Assembly: GCA_035544395.1 (NCBI GenBank)
Contig: DATKFM010000189.1
Span: 1 to 28,144 of the forward strand
Source: DATKFM01 sp035544395
Lineage (GTDB): Bacteria; Pseudomonadota; Alphaproteobacteria; Dongiales; Dongiaceae
DNA length: 28,144 nt
Reading direction: 5' to 3'
Part shown: piece by piece, positions 1 to 10,484 of the stretch
Layout of the letters: each line of letters starts with the position of its first letter
How positions within the stretch are numbered: position 1 is the stretch's first letter
Made by a program: the position numbers and the translations under genes
The notes under the pieces: generated by a model
Seen by the model: the letters and a program-made list of their open reading frames with translations, nothing else
Told to the model about the DNA's origin: nothing
The model's database searches: none

Positions 1-80
1 GCGGCGAAAACCATTATAGGATATTTTTCCGGACGGTGTGAGGGGGAATCGGTGGCATCCGGGGTTTGCCACCTTGCTGT

Positions 81-148
81 CCCCTCGCCCCGCAAAGCGG
101 GGAGAGGGTGCATGGCAGTCGCTCTGCGACTGCCATGCGGGTGAGGGG
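81..148 (+). repeat. REP-like palindromic repeat, copy A
   Basis: This copy begins CCCCTCGCCC, passes through a GGGAGAGGG-like core and ends GCGGGTGAGGGG. It contains two internal hairpins. The first is CCCCGC (88-93) with GCGGGG (97-102). The second is a perfect 13-bp stem, 110-122 with 126-138, around a 3-nt loop. Three further copies in the window share the ends but not the inner stem sequence. This fits the REP or palindromic-element type common between genes in proteobacteria. That class assignment is from general knowledge and was not searched. Confidence 0.75.
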
Positions 149-229
149 AATTGGGAGCACGGACGTTTCAGGCATTGCACTTCATGCATTCTGTGGCGAC
201 AGGTGATTTGGCAAAAACATTGGCGCCAA

Positions 230-321
230 CCCCTCACGCCGCAACATTCGCCTAACGCGAATGTTGTGACCCTCTCCCACACTGCGACGATCGCTGCGCG
301 ATCGCGCCGGGGGGCGAGGGG
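230..321 (-). repeat. REP-like palindromic repeat, copy B (inverted)
   Basis: This copy is in inverted orientation to copy A, starting CCCCTCACGCC and ending GGGGGCGAGGGG on the + strand. The inner stem is a perfect 10-bp inverted repeat, 242-251 (CAACATTCGC) with 257-266. A second self-complementary segment around GCGATCGC lies near 285-305. It is longer than the other copies (92 bp against 66-68 bp). With copy A it forms a head-to-head pair ahead of the rhodanese gene. Confidence 0.72.
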
Positions 322-414
322 CCAAGTAAGTTCTCCATCAGTATTGCATTGAACATGGGCTTAAACAGGCCTATCTGCGCAGCATAGTCCTGGCGGAACC
401 TGAAGGAGGAAAAC

Positions 415-795
415 ATGCCGATCGGTGTGAAGGAGCTTCTGGCCGAGGCCAATGCGGCGGTGCGCAAGCTGTCGCCGGCCGAGGCGGCAGAGAAGATTAA
501 AACCGGCAACGTGCTCATCGTCGATGTGCGCGATCCCGGTGAAGTGCAGCAGAGCGGCAAGATCCAGGGCGCCGTCAATGTGTCTCGCGGCATGCTGGAA
601 TTCCGCGCCGACCCCGAGACGCCCTATCACAATGCGGCCTTTCAGAAAGACAAGACCGTGCTGGTCTATTGCGCCTCCGGCGGCCGCTCCGCGCTGGCGG
701 GCAAGCGGCTCAAGGATATGGGGTATAATACCGTGTACAACATAGGCGGCTTCAAGGAGCTCGCGGAGTCGGGGCTGCCGACCGAGCCGGCATAA
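415..795 (+). CDS. Single-domain rhodanese-like sulfurtransferase
   Basis: A 126-residue protein that is a single rhodanese domain. Visible marks are IVDVRDPGE around residues 34-42, which is the substrate-binding Asp/Arg region, and the active-site loop CASGGRS, whose Cys would carry the persulfide. Rhodaneses move sulfane sulfur from a donor to a thiol acceptor in the cytoplasm; no signal peptide is seen. The start is well supported by AAGGAGGA at 403-410, four bases upstream. It appears to stand alone, 181 bp ahead of a VOC-family gene on the same strand. The physiological donor and acceptor cannot be told from sequence. A second rhodanese lies next to dnaA. Confidence 0.9.
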   Translation: MPIGVKELLAEANAAVRKLSPAEAAEKIKTGNVLIVDVRDPGEVQQSGKIQGAVNVSRGMLEFRADPETPYHNAAFQKDKTVLVYCASGGRSALAGKRLKDMGYNTVYNIGGFKELAESGLPTEPA

Positions 796-976
796 GCCGC
801 GCGCCCTGAATTCCCACTCATTTCGGAAGTCATGTTGCAAAGACCGCGGGCAAAAAAGTGGCAGGATAGCCCGGTGATTTGATTGGAGCCGAGGCGGTCA
901 CCACATAGTGCCGGAGCAAGCTCGCGGGCCGGCCGCACGGTCGAGCCCTTTCTCAAAATTGTAGGGAGCGATCAAC

Positions 977-1444
977 ATGCCGAAGCCCAAAGTGAATCCC
1001 ATTCCCAAAGACATGCCCAGCGTCACGCCGCACTTGGTCTGCGCCGGCGCGGCCGGGGCCATCGATTTCTACAAGAAAGCCTTCGGTGCGGTGGAAGGGG
1101 CGCGGCTGCCGGGCCCCGATGGCAAGCTGATGCATGGGATGATCCGCATCAACGGTTCTCCCGTCATGCTGGTCGACGAGAATCCGCAATGGGGGATCAT
1201 CGGTCCCAAGTCGCTGAAAGGCACGCCGGTGACCATCCATCTGTACGTCGAGGATGCGGACGCGTTTGTCGAAAAGGCGGTGGCCGCAGGCGCGAAGGTC
1301 ACGATGCCGGTGGCGGAGCAGTTCTGGGGCGACCGCTATGGCGTGATCGAGGATCCCTACGGCCATAAATGGTCAGTCGCCACCCATGTCCGCGACCTGA
1401 GCATGGACGAGATCCAGCAGGGGATGAAGAAGATGGCAAGCTAG
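977..1444 (+). CDS. VOC-superfamily (glyoxalase/PhnB-like) protein
   Basis: A 155-residue protein of the vicinal oxygen chelate fold. It carries the N-terminal beta-alpha unit around VTPHLVCAGAAGAIDFYKKA (residues 16-35) and the C-terminal unit ending in DPYGHKWSVATH (about residues 127-138), the typical VOC/PhnB ending. Length fits the PhnB-like subgroup. Members bind a metal or act as resistance or small-molecule-binding proteins, and the substrate here cannot be assigned. The start ATG follows GGGAG at 963-967. It is a cytoplasmic protein with no signal peptide. It converges on the methyltransferase gene that ends at 1479. Confidence 0.85.
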   Translation: MPKPKVNPIPKDMPSVTPHLVCAGAAGAIDFYKKAFGAVEGARLPGPDGKLMHGMIRINGSPVMLVDENPQWGIIGPKSLKGTPVTIHLYVEDADAFVEKAVAAGAKVTMPVAEQFWGDRYGVIEDPYGHKWSVATHVRDLSMDEIQQGMKKMAS

Positions 1445-1478
1445 CGGGCCGGCGGCTGCGCAGCGGATCGGGGCCGCG

Positions 1479-2267
1479 TCAGATCGCGCGCGCGATCCAG
1501 ATCTGCTCGCGGCCGTAGGCCGGCGGCGAACCGGAGAAATCCGAGAATTCGCTGACCGGTTCGAAGCCGCAAAGCTCCAGGAGATACCCCATCTCCTGCC
1601 GCGTGTTCCAGCGCACGGTCCATGAAGTGTCCTGGCTGGCGACGACGACGCCGTCTGCACCCAGCACCTCGAACCGCAGGTTTTCCAGCACGGTCTGCAA
1701 CATCGGATCGATCATCCGCGACGTGATGGTCCGCCGGATGAGATGGCCCGAGCCGGGATCGCGCGCCTCGCGGGGTGGCGGGTTCGGACCCTCAGCGAAC
1801 AACAGCTCGAACTTCGGATCGAAGAGATCGAGGATCAGATGGCCGCCTGGCGCCAGATGCCGGCGGATGCAGCGAAGGGCGGCGCGCTGCCCGGTCGGCG
1901 CAATCAGATGCTGAAAAGCCCGCGCCGGGACGATGATCTGGGCGAAGCGCTGCCCCAGGTCAAAATCCGTCATGTCGCCTTCGACCAGCCGGGAATGGGC
2001 CGCCGCAACCGGGTTTGCGGCAAGCTTCGCCTCGGCGACGGCCAACATCGGGCGCGAGCGATCCAAGCCGACAATGTGATGCCCCGCTGCGGCCAGCGGC
2101 ACCAGCACCCGGCCGGTGCCCGCCCCCAGCTCCAGGATCGGCCCGCCGAGGCGCCGCGCATGATCGAGATAGAACTCGACATCGCCGGCCAGGAGGCCAA
2201 AGCCGGTGAAGAGATCATACGCGGCCACGGCAAGGCCGCCGGCGTAGTAGGCGGTGGGGTCGGTCAT
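1479..2267 (-). CDS. Class I SAM-dependent methyltransferase
   Basis: A Rossmann-fold methyltransferase with the SAM-binding motif I ILELGAGTGRV near residue 45, the acidic post-I residue in IVGLDRS, and LAPGGHLILDLFDP as the post-motif strand. The ATG at 2267 is preferred because AAGGGGAA sits about 9-10 bases upstream, giving 262 residues. A GTG at 2294 would add nine residues, but its AGGAGG is only two bases away. It lies 40 bp downstream of the DoxX gene and probably shares its transcript. The substrate is unknown. The C-terminal half resembles methyltransferases with an extra beta domain (WTVRWNTRQEMGYLLE). Confidence 0.85.
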   Translation of the reverse strand: MTDPTAYYAGGLAVAAYDLFTGFGLLAGDVEFYLDHARRLGGPILELGAGTGRVLVPLAAAGHHIVGLDRSRPMLAVAEAKLAANPVAAAHSRLVEGDMTDFDLGQRFAQIIVPARAFQHLIAPTGQRAALRCIRRHLAPGGHLILDLFDPKFELLFAEGPNPPPREARDPGSGHLIRRTITSRMIDPMLQTVLENLRFEVLGADGVVVASQDTSWTVRWNTRQEMGYLLELCGFEPVSEFSDFSGSPPAYGREQIWIARAI

Positions 2268-2307
2268 GGACAGACGTTCCCCTTCATCCGCCACGCCCTC
2301 CTGGGAT

Positions 2308-2739
2308 TTACCCGTGGCGCAACAAGCTGTGCCTGATCGCCAGCACGCGGCCCGGGCCGTGCACTGCGGCGTAAAGCAAGCCGGCCATGAAGGTGAAATG
2401 GTCGATGAAAAAGCCGAACTCGGTGGGGTTGGTTTCCTCCCACCGGTTGGGGCCGTGGAAGGCGAAGGCGAGGAAGATCACATAGGCGGCCGCGAGCAGC
2501 GCCGCTTCCGTGAAATAGGCGCCAGTGAGCAGGCAGAGCGCGAGCGCGGTCTCGAACAGCGCGGCAAGCCAGGCGAGCACCAGCGGCATCGGAAAACCGG
2601 CGGCGGCGATGTAGTCGGCGGTGCCCTGCATGCCGGCATATTTGAAGCTGCAGGCCATGATGAAGACGGCGGCGAAGATCAGCCGGGCAACGAGGATGGC
2701 GGCGGTGGTCCAGGCGGGTGCGTTCGAGTGCGTGTTCAT
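2308..2739 (-). CDS. DoxX-family membrane protein
   Basis: A 143-residue hydrophobic protein with about four membrane segments. They start near residues 12, 46, 70 and 113. The pattern RLIFAAVFIMACSFKYAGM followed by a hydrophobic bundle is typical of DoxX-like proteins. The ATG at 2739 is chosen over the upstream ATG at 2778 because GAGGA sits six bases before it and homologues usually start close to the first helix. DoxX members are inner-membrane proteins, often linked to oxidative or thiol stress, but a reaction cannot be assigned here. It is the first gene of a likely two-gene unit with the methyltransferase. The repeat pair at 2837-3023 separates it from gyrB. Confidence 0.85.
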   Translation of the reverse strand: MNTHSNAPAWTTAAILVARLIFAAVFIMACSFKYAGMQGTADYIAAAGFPMPLVLAWLAALFETALALCLLTGAYFTEAALLAAAYVIFLAFAFHGPNRWEETNPTEFGFFIDHFTFMAGLLYAAVHGPGRVLAIRHSLLRHG

Positions 2740-2836
2740 GGGTGGTCCTCTGTGGGCGTGATCGACAGCATGTATCAATGTTCAGGCAGGATTGCACATT
2801 GGCCTGCTGAAATTCAAAGGCATCATATTCATCCGT

Positions 2837-2903
2837 CCCCTCGCCCGTACAGCGGGAGAGGGAGCGTAGAGTTCGCGTTCAGCGAACGCTGCGCGGGTGA
2901 GGG
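2837..2903 (+). repeat. REP-like palindromic repeat, copy C
   Basis: Same orientation as copy A: CCCCTCGCCCG, then GGGAGAGGG, then GCGGGTGAGGG. The inner stem is GTTCGC (2871-2876) with GCGAAC (2882-2887). Its sequence differs from copy A but remains self-complementary. Confidence 0.75.
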
Positions 2904-2957
2904 TATGGGTGCAGGATTTCTGCGGGATCGATTTGTATGCGGCGATACCGGCGCCAG

Positions 2958-3023
2958 CCCATCACCCGCAACATGCGCTGAACGCGGACGTTTGCGTGCC
3001 TCTCCCCGCTGCGCGGGGCGAGG
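2958..3023 (-). repeat. REP-like palindromic repeat, copy D (inverted)
   Basis: Inverted relative to copy C, from CCCATCACCCGC to CGGGGCGAGG on the + strand. The outer hairpin is CCCCGC (3004-3009) with GCGGGG (3013-3018). The inner stem is less perfect than in A-C. It begins 26 bp beyond the gyrB stop codon, so the hairpin could also shape the gyrB mRNA 3' end. Confidence 0.7.
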
Positions 3024-3048
3024 CCTCAACTATTCGAGTGACTCACGC

Positions 3049-5508
<2,460 letters not shown>

Positions 5509-5555
5509 CGGTTCAACTGCTTTGATCTATGGCGCCGGCGAAAGGCGGGCGCGGA

Positions 5556-6779
5556 CTAGGTATTGCGCGGCGCGATCTTCGCCTCGCGCACATCGAAGAA
5601 TTGGGCGCCGCCGGCCATCGCGTCGAAGAACGCGGCGTCGGTGCCGGTGAGCCAGGCCTGCAGCCCCAGGTGCCGCAGTTCATCAAACAGGGCATGGCGG
5701 CGGGTTTCGTCCAGATGGGCCACCACCTCGTCCAGCAGCAGCAGCGGCGTCTGCGCCCGAAGATCGGTCAGCAGGCGGGCGAAGGCCAGCACCGTGGCGA
5801 CCAGCAGCGCCTTCTGCTCGCCCGTGGAACAAAGGGCGGCGGGCATGCCGGTGCCCTGGTGGATGGCCAGGAGATCGCTGCGATGGGGGCCCCAGAGGGC
5901 GCCGCCGGCTTCGGCATCGGCGGCGCGGGAATGGGCCAGCATATCCCGCAGCCGCTCCTCGGCGGCCAGGGCGGGCATCTCGCCGAGCCAGCTATCGACA
6001 GCGCCTTCCAGGCGCAGCAGCGCCCGAGGGAACGGCCCGGCGCCGGCGGCCATGGACGCGGTCAGCCTGATGATCAGGTCGCGCCGGGCGGCCGCGATGG
6101 CGATACCGCGCTCGGCGATCTGCTGCTCCAGCGCCGCCAGCCAGGCGGGATCGCGCCCGCGCTCGCCCTCGCCGCGCAGCACCTGCACCCGCTCCTGCAG
6201 CAGATGATCGTATTGCCCCAGGCGCTTGGCGTGATCGGGATCGAGGCCGAATACAAGACGGTCGGTGAATTTCCGCCGGTGTAGCGCGCCATCGAGGAAC
6301 AGCCGGTCCATCTGCGGCGTCAGCCAGGCGACCGAGAGGATCTGCGCCAGGGCCGACTGGCCGCCGGCGAGCGCGCCATCGATTTTCACCAGCCGCCGGT
6401 CGCGGCCGCCGGCGGCGGGATCCCTGCCGGTGCCCAAATCGATCTGCGCCTCCGGCCGATTCACGGTAGCGGCGATGCCCCAGGCGGCTCGGCGGGGCTG
6501 GCCGTGGGCCTTCACCGATATCATGCGGTCGATGTCGGGCAGCCGCGCATGGCGCAGGCCGCGGCCGGGGATCAGGAAGGAGATGGCCTCCAGCAGGTTG
6601 GTCTTGCCGGCGCCATTGGGGCCCGTGAGCACCACCGGCCGCCGGTCCAGATGAATTTCGGCCCGGCCGTAATTGCGGAAATCGGTCAGCACCAGCCGCT
6701 CGAGCCAGACGACGGGGCCGGCGGCGTGCCGGACGGGATCGCTGGGTGCGGACTGGCGCAGAGCCGGGGCGTTGGACAT
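5556..6779 (-). CDS. recF: DNA replication and repair protein RecF
   Basis: 407 residues, an SMC-like ABC ATPase that helps load RecA at gaps and stalled forks. Walker A GPNGAGKTN is at residues 53-61. The C-terminal signature and Walker B region includes PLLLLDEVVAHLDE. The N-terminus has about 24 residues ahead of the usual first strand (VWLERLVLTDFRNY), longer than E. coli RecF. No alternative start codon is closer, so the extension seems real. It starts 10 bp after the dnaN stop and is surely cotranscribed with it. Confidence 0.97.
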   Translation of the reverse strand: MSNAPALRQSAPSDPVRHAAGPVVWLERLVLTDFRNYGRAEIHLDRRPVVLTGPNGAGKTNLLEAISFLIPGRGLRHARLPDIDRMISVKAHGQPRRAAWGIAATVNRPEAQIDLGTGRDPAAGGRDRRLVKIDGALAGGQSALAQILSVAWLTPQMDRLFLDGALHRRKFTDRLVFGLDPDHAKRLGQYDHLLQERVQVLRGEGERGRDPAWLAALEQQIAERGIAIAAARRDLIIRLTASMAAGAGPFPRALLRLEGAVDSWLGEMPALAAEERLRDMLAHSRAADAEAGGALWGPHRSDLLAIHQGTGMPAALCSTGEQKALLVATVLAFARLLTDLRAQTPLLLLDEVVAHLDETRRHALFDELRHLGLQAWLTGTDAAFFDAMAGGAQFFDVREAKIAPRNT

Positions 6780-6789
6780 CAGGCCGCCA

Positions 6790-7908
6790 TCAGACCCGCA
6801 TGGGCATCAGCACATAGAGCGCGCTGGGATCGCCGACGTCGCGGACCAATGTGGGGGACGCCGCATCGGCCAATGCAAACTGCGCGCCCTCGCCTTCGAT
6901 CTGCTCGGTGATGTCCAGGAGATAGCGGGAGTTGAAGCCGATATCGATGCCGGCGCCGCCATATTTCACTTCGAGTTCTTCGCTGGCGCTGCCGCTCTCC
7001 GGGCTGCTGGCCGAGAGGGTGAGCGTGCCGGCCTTCAGCGACATCTTCACGGCCCGCGATTTCTCGCTGGAAATGGTGGAGACGCGATCGACGGCTTCGG
7101 CGAAGCTCTTGCGGTCGACTTCCAGCACCTTGTCGTTGCCGGTGGGGATGACCCGCTGATAATCCGGGAAGGTGCCGTCGATCAGCTTGGAATTCAGCAG
7201 CACTGCATCGAAGCCGAAGCGGATCTTGCTGTCCGACAGCGCCACCTCGACATTATCAGATGTTTCCTCGATCAGCTTGCGCAGCTCGCCCACGGCCTTG
7301 CGCGGCACGATCACGCCGGGCATGTCGGCCGCGCCCGACGGCAGCGCCATTTCGAAGCGCGCCAGGCGGTGACCATCGGTGGCGACCGCACGGAGGACCT
7401 TCACATCGCCTGTCGTGTGGGCATGCAGATAGATGCCGTTCAAATAGTAGCGCGTCTCCTCGGTGGAGATGGCAAAGCGCGTGCGATCGATAAGGTTGCG
7501 CAGATCCTTGCCGGCGATGGAGAACTTGTTCGGCAGATCGCCGGCGGCGGTGGCCGGGAAATCTTCCCGCGGCAGAGTCGCCAGGCTGAATTTCGAGCGG
7601 CCGGCCTTCAGCGTCACCTGGCCGCCATCGGCGGCACCCTCCAGTTGAATCTGCGCGCCCTCCGGCAGCTTGCGCACGATGTCATAGAGCGTGTGGGCGG
7701 AAACCGTGGTGGCGCCCTTGGTGCCGACCTGGGCCGCCACCTTTTCGACGATCGTCAGATCCATGTCGGTCGCCGTCAGCGCCAGCATGTTATCAGCCGC
7801 ATCCAGCAGGACGTTCGACAGGATCGGAATCGTATTGCGGCGCTCCACGACGCTCTGCACATGGGCGAGCGACTTGAGTAGAGCGCCCCGTTCAATGGTG
7901 ATCTTCAT
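6790..7908 (-). CDS. dnaN: DNA polymerase III beta sliding clamp
   Basis: 372 residues, the usual length for the ring-shaped processivity clamp. The N-terminus MKITIERGALLKSLAHVQSV and the internal RNTIPILSNVLLDA are diagnostic. The C-terminal residues SALYVLMPMRV form the last strand next to the hydrophobic pocket that binds polymerase and other partners. It begins a dnaN-recF-gyrB run. The 250-bp gap to dnaA suggests a promoter of its own, and a candidate is listed at 8054-8082. The Shine-Dalgarno is weak (AAGAAAG). Confidence 0.98.
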   Translation of the reverse strand: MKITIERGALLKSLAHVQSVVERRNTIPILSNVLLDAADNMLALTATDMDLTIVEKVAAQVGTKGATTVSAHTLYDIVRKLPEGAQIQLEGAADGGQVTLKAGRSKFSLATLPREDFPATAAGDLPNKFSIAGKDLRNLIDRTRFAISTEETRYYLNGIYLHAHTTGDVKVLRAVATDGHRLARFEMALPSGAADMPGVIVPRKAVGELRKLIEETSDNVEVALSDSKIRFGFDAVLLNSKLIDGTFPDYQRVIPTGNDKVLEVDRKSFAEAVDRVSTISSEKSRAVKMSLKAGTLTLSASSPESGSASEELEVKYGGAGIDIGFNSRYLLDITEQIEGEGAQFALADAASPTLVRDVGDPSALYVLMPMRV

Positions 7909-8053
7909 GTCACGACTGACTTTCTTGGGGATCTAGCGATAGCTGCAATGAGACGCCCCGGCACCCGTCGCCCCCCGTTTTCTTTCGCCGGCTAAAACCT
8001 GACGATCCCTGCCGGCCGATCGCGTGCCCGGAGCTTTTGCGAATCAGTCGATC

Positions 8054-8082
8054 ACTATAGCAAATGAGGCCGAAAAGGTAAG
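8054..8082 (-). promoter_or_regulatory. Candidate promoter for dnaN
   Basis: Reading the - strand there is TATAGT (8059-8054) with CTTACC (8082-8077) 17 bp upstream. The -10 box is good and the -35 box is poor (3 of 6). It would give a 5' leader of about 140 nt ahead of dnaN. Confidence 0.4.
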
Positions 8083-8158
8083 GGTTTTGAGCGCCCGGCG
8101 GTAGACCATAATATGTTGATTCTTATGGCCTTTTATGGGCAGAGAGCGGGAAGCGGAA

Positions 8159-9562
8159 TCAGCCCTCGAGCATCCGGCGCAAGAGCTCCACATCCTCGGC
8201 AAAACTCGAATCGGCCGTGCGCAATTCCTCGACCTTGCGGACCGCATGCATGACCGTGGTGTGGTCGCGGCCGCCGAATTTGCGGCCGATTTCCGGCAGG
8301 GACCGGGGCGTGAGCTGCTTGGCCAGGTACATGGCCACCTGGCGCGGGCGGGCCACGGCGCGGGAGCGGCGGGCCGAATGCATGTCCGAAACCTTGATGT
8401 TGAAATGCTCGGCCACGCGCTTCTGGATCTCTTCGATGGTGACGCGGCGATCGTTGGCGCGCAGGAGATCGTGCAGCACCTCCTGCGTCGTCTCCAGGGT
8501 GATCGGCCGGCCGACCAATTGCGAATGGGCCATGATGCGGTTCAGCGCGCCCTCGAGCTCCCGCACGTTCGACGTGATTTTGTGGGCGAGGAATTCCATC
8601 ACCTTGGGCGGCGTCTCGATCTTCATCCGCTCGGCCTTTGCCTGCAGGATGCCAAGGCGCAGCTCGTAGGTGGTGGGATGGATGTCGGCCACCAGGCCCC
8701 AGCCCAGGCGCGACTTCATCCGCTCTTCCATGCCTTCGAGATCCGAGGGCGATTTGTCGGCGGAGATCACCACCTGCCGGTTCTGGTCCACCAGCGCGTT
8801 GAAGGTGTGGAAGAATTCTTCCTGGGTCGAGTCCTTGCCGCTGATGAACTGCACGTCGTCGATCATCAGCACGTCGACGGAGCGGAACTGCTCCTTGAAG
8901 GCCATGGTGTTCTTGTCGCGCAGCGCGCGCACGAACTGATACATGAACTTCTCGGCCGAGAGATAGATGACCCGGCGCTCCGGCGATTTCTTGCGGATAT
9001 GCCAGGCGATGGCATGCATCAGGTGGGTCTTGCCCAGGCCGACGCCGCCATAAAGAAACAGGGGATTGAATGGTACAGTTTTGGAGTCCGCGACCCGGTA
9101 GGCGGCGGCATTGGCGAGCTCGTTCGATTTGCCGACCACGAAATCTTCGAAGGTGAGCCGGGGATCGAGCACGGCGCCGAAAAAGTTTCCGGCAGGCGCG
9201 TCGTTGGTGTCTCTGCGGTTTAGATCGATCGTGGGGGCCGTCTCGGCCTCGACCGCCCGCCCGGTGGGCCGGCCGTCGCCCGGGCCCGCCAGCGACGAGC
9301 TGTCGACGATGATCTCAACGCCCTTGAGCGAGGGATTCTCCCCCTGCCAGAGGGCGCGCAGCCGGTCCTGATAATGGGATACGATCCAGTCGCGCACGAA
9401 GCGCGTGGGCACGGCCATTTCCACATCCTGGCCGCGAATCTGCAGAAGCGTCAGCTTTTTCAGCCAGTTTTTGTAGGCGGTTTCGCCCATTTCGGCCCGC
9501 AGCTTGCCGCGAACCCGCGCCCACTGCGATTGAATCTGTTCGTTGTTCGACTGTCCGGTCAT
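8159..9562 (-). CDS. dnaA: Chromosomal replication initiator DnaA
   Basis: 467 residues from the ATG at 9562. A GTG at 9580 would add six residues. Neither start has a good Shine-Dalgarno, so the start is uncertain. Domain I begins with WARVRGKLRAEMGETAYKNW. The variable linker is Pro/Thr/Ala-rich. The AAA+ domain shows Walker A GGVGLGKTH and Walker B LMIDDVQFISGK. Domain IV carries the DnaA-box recognition helix around GGRDHTTVMHAVRK near the C-terminus. It binds oriC and opens it for helicase loading. The upstream rhodanese ends at 9580, so the two genes are adjacent or overlap by one base (TAGTG). Confidence 0.97.
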   Translation of the reverse strand: MTGQSNNEQIQSQWARVRGKLRAEMGETAYKNWLKKLTLLQIRGQDVEMAVPTRFVRDWIVSHYQDRLRALWQGENPSLKGVEIIVDSSSLAGPGDGRPTGRAVEAETAPTIDLNRRDTNDAPAGNFFGAVLDPRLTFEDFVVGKSNELANAAAYRVADSKTVPFNPLFLYGGVGLGKTHLMHAIAWHIRKKSPERRVIYLSAEKFMYQFVRALRDKNTMAFKEQFRSVDVLMIDDVQFISGKDSTQEEFFHTFNALVDQNRQVVISADKSPSDLEGMEERMKSRLGWGLVADIHPTTYELRLGILQAKAERMKIETPPKVMEFLAHKITSNVRELEGALNRIMAHSQLVGRPITLETTQEVLHDLLRANDRRVTIEEIQKRVAEHFNIKVSDMHSARRSRAVARPRQVAMYLAKQLTPRSLPEIGRKFGGRDHTTVMHAVRKVEELRTADSSFAEDVELLRRMLEG

Positions 9563-9579
9563 TCCACGGGCCCGCAACA

Positions 9580-9996
9580 CTATTCTTGAACCCAGGGCAG
9601 GCCGGCAGCCTTCCAGCCGCCGGTACGTCCGCGATGGCGCTCCTGATCGGGGCCGCCTTCAAAGCCTTCGCTGACGTTGTAGCATTCGCTGTAGCCCAGC
9701 GCGGTGACCGCTTCCGCCGCCGAACGCGACCGCGCGCCACTGCGGCAGATGAAGAGCAGCGGCGTATCGGTCGATGGCACCGCCTTCTTGATCTGGTCGC
9801 CGAAATCCGGATTCACATTCATCAAGGGAAAGGTCTGCCATGACAACAGCATCGCCTGCTTGCCGATGGAACTGAGATCGGGAATTCCGACGAAGGCCCA
9901 CTCCGGTTTGGTACGGACATCTACGAGCTGCGCTGTCGGCTTGGAGCTAAGGAGGTCCCACGCTTCTTTCGGTCTTTTGTCGCCAGCGTAGGCCAT
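9580..9996 (-). CDS. Rhodanese-like protein upstream of dnaA
   Basis: 138 residues from the ATG at 9996. A GTG at 10005 adds three residues, but its GAGGG lies immediately against the start, while the ATG has GAGGGG about 10 bases upstream. The domain shows AQLVDVRTKPEW near the N-terminus and the active-site loop CRSGARS. The C-terminal GFEGGPDQERHRGRTGGWKAAGLPW tail is a familiar extension in alphaproteobacterial single-domain rhodaneses. It is probably cytoplasmic. The TAG stop overlaps the alternative GTG start of dnaA by one base, which suggests cotranscription and possibly translational coupling. The sulfur acceptor is unknown. Confidence 0.88.
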   Translation of the reverse strand: MAYAGDKRPKEAWDLLSSKPTAQLVDVRTKPEWAFVGIPDLSSIGKQAMLLSWQTFPLMNVNPDFGDQIKKAVPSTDTPLLFICRSGARSRSAAEAVTALGYSECYNVSEGFEGGPDQERHRGRTGGWKAAGLPWVQE

Positions 9997-10409
9997 GCCT
10001 GCCACCCCTCAAACAACTTCCCCGCGCCCGCTCGACTTGCCGCCCCTAGAGGCCCGCTGCCGCGCAGTCAGTTCCCAGATCGCGCAAGATGATGAGCTCT
10101 CATCCTACGGTTCGGGACACCGAAATCAAGATTGTGCCGACAAACCCTGACGCCGCAGCGCGCCTTCCAAACTTGTCCCGCGGATTAACGCGCCGCCATC
10201 TCCCTAGTTCAGTGTGATCACTGTAGCTGCGATGGATGCGAGTCGCAATACGCCCGAAATGAGAACGCAACAACTTTTCGCCTGGCACGGGCATGCATCT
10301 TGCGGTCTGGAACTTCGCGCGCACTATTGGTTTGATTCTTCCGCGACAGCGCAAAAAAACTTTTCTACATCAGTCAGGAATTCGTCGCGGCCGTCTCACA
10401 AATGTGAAA
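9997..10409. other. Non-coding region upstream of the rhodanese-dnaA unit
   Basis: No credible gene is seen in this stretch of about 410 bp. It must hold the promoter for the rhodanese-dnaA unit. A weak candidate on the - strand is TTGATT (10129-10124) and TAGGAT (10107-10102), 16 bp apart, each 4 of 6 to consensus. A GTGATCAC palindrome lies near 10216-10223. No close match to the DnaA box TTATCCACA was noticed, and AT content is only locally raised around 10350-10375. Confidence 0.4.
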
Positions 10410-10431
10410 CGGCGCCGCTGGTGCGGCGCCG
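10410..10431 (-). terminator. Hairpin terminator of rpsT
   Basis: A perfect 9-bp GC-rich stem, CGGCGCCGC (10410-10418) with GCGGCGCCG (10423-10431), around TGGT. It lies 53 bp past the rpsT stop. On the - strand it is followed by GTTTCACATTT, a moderate U-rich tail. Confidence 0.65.
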
Positions 10432-10484
10432 CTGCATGACGTTCATATTTTCGCCGAACGCGGAAACGCGCCGACGGGAAAAAT

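Larger units (their letters stand above)
1..414. other. Non-coding stretch at left edge with two palindromic repeats
   Basis: No convincing gene lies here. Open frames through it are low-complexity shadows running across the repeats. The region holds two inverted copies of a palindromic repeat (81-148 and 230-321, listed separately). The ribosome-binding site of the following rhodanese, AAGGAGGA, is at 403-410. I see no clear -35/-10 pair. Confidence 0.6.
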
